The notes under the pieces: model-generated
What the model saw: the letters and a program-made list of their open reading frames with translations, nothing else
The model's database searches: none
Told to the model about the DNA's origin: nothing
Made by a program: the position numbers and the translations under genes
In this document: positions 59,849-64,000 of the stretch, piece after piece
Numbering within the stretch: the first letter of the stretch is position 1
How the letters are laid out: each line of letters begins with the position of its first letter
Origin: Rhodocyclaceae bacterium
GTDB lineage: Bacteria > Pseudomonadota > Gammaproteobacteria > Burkholderiales > Rhodocyclaceae
Length of the DNA: 64,000 bases
Direction of reading: 5' to 3'
Assembly (NCBI GenBank): GCA_013388985.1
Contig: JACAEF010000005.1
Coordinates: 1 to 64,000 of the forward strand

Positions 59849-60178
59849 ATGACCTATGTGGTGACCGAGAACTGCATCAAGTGCAAATACACCGATTGCG
59901 TCGATGTCTGCCCGGTCGATTGCTTCCGTGAAGGGCCGAACTTCCTCGTCATCGATCCGGACGAGTGCATCGACTGCACCTTGTGCGTGCCGGAATGCCC
60001 GGCCGAGGCGATCTTCGCCGAGGACGACGTACCGGAGGCGCAGCGCGAATTCATCGCCCTGAACGCCGAGCTGGCGAAACAGTGGCCGCCGATCGTCGAA
60101 CGCAAGGCGCCGTTGCCGGATGCGGACGAATGGCGCGGCAAGCCCGGCAAGAGGTCGCTGCTCGAACGCTGCGGCTAA
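59849..60178 (+). CDS. fdxA: 7Fe ferredoxin
   Basis: A 109-residue ferredoxin of the Azotobacter/Pseudomonas FdI type, with cluster motifs [18 protein letters not shown] (3Fe-4S and 4Fe-4S ligands) and [17 protein letters not shown], plus the usual C-terminal extension. It is a soluble electron carrier. AGGAGGGA lies upstream of the ATG. Confidence 0.97.
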   Translation: MTYVVTENCIKCKYTDCVDVCPVDCFREGPNFLVIDPDECIDCTLCVPECPAEAIFAEDDVPEAQREFIALNAELAKQWPPIVERKAPLPDADEWRGKPGKRSLLERCG

Positions 60179-60196
60179 GTTACACTGTGGCCGATC

Positions 60197-60224
60197 CCTG
60201 ATTCCTGATTCCTGATTCCTGATG
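60197..60224 (+). repeat. Heptamer tandem repeat overlapping the aroC start codon
   Basis: Three exact copies of CCTGATT plus a fourth, CCTGATG, whose last three bases are the aroC ATG. No Shine-Dalgarno sequence lies within the usual distance of that ATG. Confidence 0.85.
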
Positions 60225-61343
60225 TCCGGCAACACCTTCGGCACGCTGTTTACCGTCACTTCGTTCGGCGAATCGCATGGGCCGGCCATCGGCTGCGTCG
60301 TCGATGGCTGTCCGCCAGGGCTCGAACTCTCGGCCTCGGACATCCAGCTCGAGCTGGATCGCAGGAAGCCCGGCACCTCGCGCCATGTCACACAGCGGCG
60401 CGAAGCCGATGAGGTCGAGATTCTTTCCGGCGTCTTCGAAGGCAGGACGACCGGCACGCCGATCGCGCTTCTGATCCGCAATCTTGATCAGCGCAGCAAG
60501 GACTACGGCGAGATCGCGCGCACCTTTCGGCCCGGGCACGCCGACTACACCTACTGGCAGAAATACGGCATCCGCGACTACCGCGGCGGCGGGCGCTCCT
60601 CGGCGCGCGAGACGGCGGTGCGCGTCGCTGCCGGGGCGATCGCCCGGAAGTGGCTGCGCGAACGTTACGGCGTGACGATCCGCGGCTGGATGAGCCAGCT
60701 CGGTCCGATCGAGATCCCTTTCGTCGCTGCGGCCGAGATCGACCGCAACCCCTTCTTCGCCCCGAATGCCGCCCTCGTGCCCGAGCTCGAAGCCTTCATG
60801 GATCGGCTGCGCAAAGAGGGAGACTCGGTCGGCGCGCGGATCGAAGTGACCGCGACCGGCGTGCCGCCGGGGTGGGGCAATCCGGTCTATGGCCGGCTCG
60901 ATGCCGAGATCGCCTATGCGATGATGGGCATCAATGCGGTCAAGGGCGTCGAGATCGGCGCCGGCTTCGCCTGCATCGCCCAGCGCGGCAGCGAGCACGG
61001 CGACGAGCTGACGCCGCAGGGGTTTGTCTCCAATCATGCCGGGGGGATACTCGGTGGCATTTCCTCGGGCCAGGCTATCCAGGTCTCGATCGCCATCAAG
61101 CCGACTTCGAGCATCCGCATTCCGCGCCGCTCGATCGATATCGACGGCCGGCCTGTGAGGGTGGCCACCGAAGGCCGTCATGACCCCTGTGTCGGCATTC
61201 GTGCCACGCCGATCGCCGAGGCGATGCTCGCGTTGGTACTGATGGACGCGGCGCTATTGCATCGGGCGCAATGCGCGGATGTGAGCTGTCCGACCGCCGC
61301 GATTCCCGCCCAGGCGCCCTCCGCCCTGGAGGGGCCAGCCTGA
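60222..61343 (+). CDS. aroC: Chorismate synthase
   Basis: A 373-residue enzyme starting [20 protein letters not shown], with the FMN/substrate motifs [22 protein letters not shown] and [17 protein letters not shown]. It makes chorismate from EPSP, the last shared step to aromatic amino acids. The start matches homologues exactly, yet it is preceded by the heptamer tract instead of a ribosome-binding site. Confidence 0.98.
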   Translation: MSGNTFGTLFTVTSFGESHGPAIGCVVDGCPPGLELSASDIQLELDRRKPGTSRHVTQRREADEVEILSGVFEGRTTGTPIALLIRNLDQRSKDYGEIARTFRPGHADYTYWQKYGIRDYRGGGRSSARETAVRVAAGAIARKWLRERYGVTIRGWMSQLGPIEIPFVAAAEIDRNPFFAPNAALVPELEAFMDRLRKEGDSVGARIEVTATGVPPGWGNPVYGRLDAEIAYAMMGINAVKGVEIGAGFACIAQRGSEHGDELTPQGFVSNHAGGILGGISSGQAIQVSIAIKPTSSIRIPRRSIDIDGRPVRVATEGRHDPCVGIRATPIAEAMLALVLMDAALLHRAQCADVSCPTAAIPAQAPSALEGPA

Positions 61344-61389
61344 TAGAATCCGAACGCTTTTCAGAACACAAACAGGGAAGAAAACAGCC

Positions 61390-61653
61390 ATGCACGTCGA
61401 CCATCACGATCTCTATACCGAATTTCCCGATCTGCGCGACGCCATCGACACGATGAAGGCCGAGAGTGGCTTCTTCGCCGCTCTCTTTGCGCGCTACAAC
61501 CGGCTGACGGGCAAGGTCGAGGATCTCGAAGAGCACGACATGCCGGTTGCCGACTTCACGCTCGAGGACATGAAGAAGGCGCGCGTCAGGCTCAAGGACG
61601 AGATCTATCAATTGCTGATGGCTTATCGCATCGGCCAGAAACACTGCGCTTGA
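61390..61653 (+). CDS. DUF465 (YdcH-like) protein
   Basis: An 87-residue helical protein (MHVDHHDLYTEFPDLRDAIDTMKAESGFFAALFARYNRLTGKVEDLEE) of the DUF465 family, a small coiled coil of unknown function. AGGGAAG precedes the ATG. Its stop overlaps the next gene. Confidence 0.9.
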   Translation: MHVDHHDLYTEFPDLRDAIDTMKAESGFFAALFARYNRLTGKVEDLEEHDMPVADFTLEDMKKARVRLKDEIYQLLMAYRIGQKHCA

Positions 61654-62834
61654 CCGAGGCCACCCCTGGCCGGCCGCACGATCCCGACGGCAGGCAGCTG
61701 AAGCGGCTGGCCACCTGGTATTTTTTTTACTTCGCGTTCGTCGGCGCGTTTTCCCCCTATTTCACGCTCTATCTCCAGGACATAGGCCTGTCGGCCTGGG
61801 AGATCGGCGTGCTCATGTCCGTGCCGCAGGTGATGCGGCTGTTGGCGCCGAACCTCTGGGGCTGGCTGGCCGATCACCTCGGCAGGCGTGCCGCCGTCGT
61901 CAAGTTTGCCGCGCTCGGGGCGCTGGCCGGCTTCGGCGGCTTCTTCCTTTCCCGGGACCTGTGGGCGCTGTTCGCCGCGATGGCGCTGGTCTGGTTCTTC
62001 TGGAGCGCCGCGCTGCCGCTCGTCGAAGCGATGACCCTCGACCGGCTCGCCGGCGCAGCCGAACGTTACGGCCGCATCCGCTCCTGGGGTTCGATCGGTT
62101 TCATCTGCAGCGTGCTAGGCCTTGGAGCGTTGCTCGATCATCTGCCGATCGGCACAATCCTCTGGGCCTGCCTGGCGATCCTCGCCAGCGTGCTGCTCAG
62201 CGCCTTGTCGCTCGAAGAGACGAAAGTCGGCGCTGGCAGGACGGCACCTCCGATCGCAGGGCAGCTGCGCCGTCCCGCGGTGATGGCGCTCCTGGCGGCA
62301 TGTTTTTTCATGTCGGTGGCGCATGGTCCGCTCTACGTGTTCTATTCGATCCATCTCGTCGCCCATGGCTATGACAAGCTGGCGGTAGGGATGCTCTGGT
62401 CGCTCGGCGTGGTCGCCGAGATCATCGTCTTCATGACCATGCCGCGCCTGATGCACCACGTTTCGCTGCGCGCCATCCTGCTGGCGAGCTTTGCGCTCGC
62501 GGTGCTGCGCTTCCTGTTGATCGGCTGGGCGGCGGATTTCCCAATCGCGCTCCTGTTCGCCCAGCTGCTCCACGGCGCCACCTTCGGCGCCTATCATGCC
62601 GCGGCGATGGCGGTGCTGATCCGCTGGTTCGAACCGGCCCAGCAGGCGCGCGTCCAAGGCGTTTATGGCAGTATTTCGTTCGGCGCCGGCGGCATGGTGG
62701 GCGGGTTGATCAGTGGCCAGGCGTGGGACGTTCTCGGCGCGGGTCTGACCTACACGCTCGCGGCGCTGTTCGCCGCCTGCGGCTGGCTGCTGATCTGGCG
62801 CGGCCTGTCAGCGCAATCACTCGCAACGCGTTGA
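61650..62834 (+). CDS. MFS transporter, HcaT/3-phenylpropionate-like family
   Basis: A 394-residue protein with twelve transmembrane helices. The start (WYFFYFAFVGAFSPYFTLYLQDIGLS) and GVLMSVPQVMRLLAPNLWGWLAD are typical of the HcaT-like MFS_1-like group; substrate unknown. The start is TTG 61650, overlapping the DUF465 stop by four bases. A 26-bp repeat copy encodes KVGAGRTAP (residues 192-200) in the cytoplasmic loop between TM6 and TM7. Confidence 0.9.
   Translation: MTEATPGRPHDPDGRQLKRLATWYFFYFAFVGAFSPYFTLYLQDIGLSAWEIGVLMSVPQVMRLLAPNLWGWLADHLGRRAAVVKFAALGALAGFGGFFLSRDLWALFAAMALVWFFWSAALPLVEAMTLDRLAGAAERYGRIRSWGSIGFICSVLGLGALLDHLPIGTILWACLAILASVLLSALSLEETKVGAGRTAPPIAGQLRRPAVMALLAACFFMSVAHGPLYVFYSIHLVAHGYDKLAVGMLWSLGVVAEIIVFMTMPRLMHHVSLRAILLASFALAVLRFLLIGWAADFPIALLFAQLLHGATFGAYHAAAMAVLIRWFEPAQQARVQGVYGSISFGAGGMVGGLISGQAWDVLGAGLTYTLAALFAACGWLLIWRGLSAQSLATR
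62223..62248 (+). repeat. Dispersed 26-bp repeat, copy 14 (in the MFS gene)
   Basis: One base differs from the reference copy (starts AAAGTCGGCGCTGGCA, ends GACGGCACC). Read as KVGAGRTAP in the central cytoplasmic loop. Confidence 0.78.
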
Positions 62835-62841
62835 GGGAAGC

Positions 62842-63621
62842 ATGAGGACGAAAAAACATCTCCTGATGGCAGGCTTTGCGGCGCTGCTGCTGACCGCTTG
62901 CAGCACCGTGCCGGTCACCGGGCGCTCGCAGTTGCTGATGGTTTCGGAGCAGCAGGAGCTCCGCATGGGGCTGACGAGTTTCAAGGAGATACTGGAAAAG
63001 GAAAAGCTCAGCACCGACCCGGTCATCAACGAACGGGTACAGCGCATCGGCCGGCGCATCGCCGCCGCGACCGGGCGCAGCGACTACCAGTGGGAATTCA
63101 GGGTGATCGACAACGACAAGACCGTCAATGCCTTCTGCCTGCCCGGCGGCAAGGTGGCCGTCTATACCGGCCTGCTGCCGTTGACGCCCGACGATGCCAG
63201 TCTCGCGGCCGTGATTGCGCACGAAGTCGCGCATGCGATCGCGCGTCACGGCGGCGAACGGCTCAGCCAGGAAATGGTGGTCGCCGGCCTGACGGCCGCT
63301 ACCGTGATGGCCACCAGCGACTCATCGCGCCGCGATCTCTATGCCGGCCTGCTCGGCGCGGGCGCGGCGGTCGGCTTCCTGCTGCCCTATTCGCGCCTGC
63401 ACGAGGCGGAAGCCGATCGGATGGGGCTCATCTATATGGCCAAGGCGGGCTACGATCCGCGCGCGGCGCTCGCGTTGTGGCAGCGCATGGCGGCACAGTC
63501 GAAGGGCAAGGCGAAACCGCCGGAGTTCCTCTCGACCCACCCGGCCGATGAAACGCGCATCAAGGAAATCGAACGCTGGCTGCCGGAGGCGTTGAGTCAC
63601 TATCACCCTGGCGCGCATTGA
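62842..63621 (+). CDS. M48-family metalloprotease lipoprotein
   Basis: A 259-residue lipoprotein (lipobox LLLTAC; STVPVTGRSQLLMVSEQQE). It has the zinc-binding motif HEVAHAIARHGGERL and the third ligand Glu in LHEAEADRMGLIYMAKAGYDP. It resembles E. coli LoiP/YcaL, which degrade misfolded outer-membrane proteins. It is 7 bp after the MFS gene. Confidence 0.95.
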   Translation: MRTKKHLLMAGFAALLLTACSTVPVTGRSQLLMVSEQQELRMGLTSFKEILEKEKLSTDPVINERVQRIGRRIAAATGRSDYQWEFRVIDNDKTVNAFCLPGGKVAVYTGLLPLTPDDASLAAVIAHEVAHAIARHGGERLSQEMVVAGLTAATVMATSDSSRRDLYAGLLGAGAAVGFLLPYSRLHEAEADRMGLIYMAKAGYDPRAALALWQRMAAQSKGKAKPPEFLSTHPADETRIKEIERWLPEALSHYHPGAH

Positions 63622-63712
63622 GGCTACAGGGCAACATAGTGTCATGGGAAGAGGCAAAAGCGCCGCGGTTTTCGGCGGTGCTATGCAATAATTTCTTTTT
63701 TTGGAGTGAATC

Positions 63713-63832
63713 ATGAAAAAACTGCTTGGTTTGTGCGCCCTCATCGTGTTTCTCGCCGGATGCAATACCGTCCAGGGCATCGGCAAGGACATCGAAAAGG
63801 GCGGCGAGGCGATCCAGCGGGCTGTCAAATAA
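63713..63832 (+). CDS. Entericidin-like small lipoprotein
   Basis: A 39-residue lipoprotein: MKKLLGLCALIVFLAGCNTV (lipobox FLAGC, Cys17), then QGIGKDIEKGGEAIQRAVK, an amphipathic helix typical of the EcnA/EcnB family. GGAG lies upstream of the ATG. Entericidins are described as bacteriolytic or envelope-stress lipopeptides; the role here is unproven. Confidence 0.9.
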   Translation: MKKLLGLCALIVFLAGCNTVQGIGKDIEKGGEAIQRAVK

Positions 63833-63856
63833 TCTGCGCATCCAATGGGATCCCTG

Positions 63857-64000
63857 ATGAAAATCCTCGTTTTGCCCGGTGATGGCATCGGACCGGAAAT
63901 CACAGCCGAAGCCGTGCGCGTACTCAAGGCGCTCGATCTGTCGTTCGAGATGGAGGAGGCGCTGCTGGGTGGCTGTGCCGTCGATGCCACCGGCGATCCT
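63857..64000 (+). CDS. leuB: 3-isopropylmalate dehydrogenase, 5' part
   Basis: 48 codons are visible before the window ends: [20 protein letters not shown] and [26 protein letters not shown], the N-terminus of the isocitrate/isopropylmalate dehydrogenase family. The [16 protein letters not shown] segment fits LeuB (leucine synthesis) best. Tartrate dehydrogenase is less likely. Confidence 0.85.
   Translation, partial: MKILVLPGDGIGPEITAEAVRVLKALDLSFEMEEALLGGCAVDATGDP

Noticed and set aside
60197-60224. A second CRISPR array
   Set aside because: The units are 7 bp with no spacers; it is a simple tandem repeat.

Overview
The window looks like a high-GC betaproteobacterial chromosome, most likely from the Rhodocyclales or a neighbouring order. 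The evidence is the gene order ndk-rlmN-pilW-rodZ-ispG-hisS-yfgM-bamB-der and hfq-hflX-hflK-hflC-hisZ-purA, the presence of hisZ, and a Neisseria-type II-C CRISPR-Cas locus. This assignment is inference; there is no rRNA gene to settle it.

Layout. 1-5.8 kb: a type II-C CRISPR-Cas9 locus. It holds the end of a repeat array, an array-end terminator, a ParDE toxin-antitoxin pair lodged between array and cas genes, cas2-cas1-cas9 on the minus strand, and a divergent tracrRNA whose promoter lies across the start of cas9. 5.8-9.7 kb: a histidine-kinase-like protein lacking its phospho-accepting histidine, and tex. 9.7-13.7 kb: a strong promoter and a roughly 300-nt structured leader ahead of an outer-membrane-like protein and the Mg2+ P-type ATPase mgtA. 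13.8-20.1 kb: a TetR-controlled RND efflux operon. 20.2-26.4 kb: hfq-hflX-hflKC-DUF2065-hisZ-purA. 26.6-31.4 kb: small envelope proteins, lexA with a large palindromic operator, a beta-propeller lipoprotein with a DUF3299 protein, a nitroreductase and tRNA-fMet. 31.5-35.4 kb: a sensor kinase, NarL-type regulator and diguanylate cyclase. 35.5-39.7 kb: tRNA-Thr, a membrane sensor fused to a DnaQ-type exonuclease, an ankyrin protein, and small TonB-like and cysteine-cluster genes. 39.7-45.5 kb: a peptide-type ABC transporter and mltD. 45.7-48.8 kb: a TRAP transporter. 48.9-59.8 kb: the ndk-to-der cluster, with a restriction-modification pair inserted between ispG and hisS. 59.8-64 kb: fdxA, aroC, DUF465, MFS, M48 protease, an entericidin-like lipoprotein and the start of leuB.

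The least explained signal is a dispersed 26-bp repeat (starts AAAGTCGGCGCTGG, ends ACGGCACC). About 14 copies lie in both orientations, eleven of them inside genes. Inside genes each orientation is always read in one frame, giving a KVGAGGTAP-like or an AVPPAPTF-like peptide, usually in a linker. A second repeat family of about 145 bp sits between convergent genes, with a conserved core and end arms that differ between copies but pair within each copy. Also notable are the structured mgtA leader, the heptamer repeat that contains the aroC start codon, the sensor-exonuclease fusion, and the R-M pair joined by overlapping codons to the genes on both sides.

All functional calls come from reading motifs and context; no database search was run.
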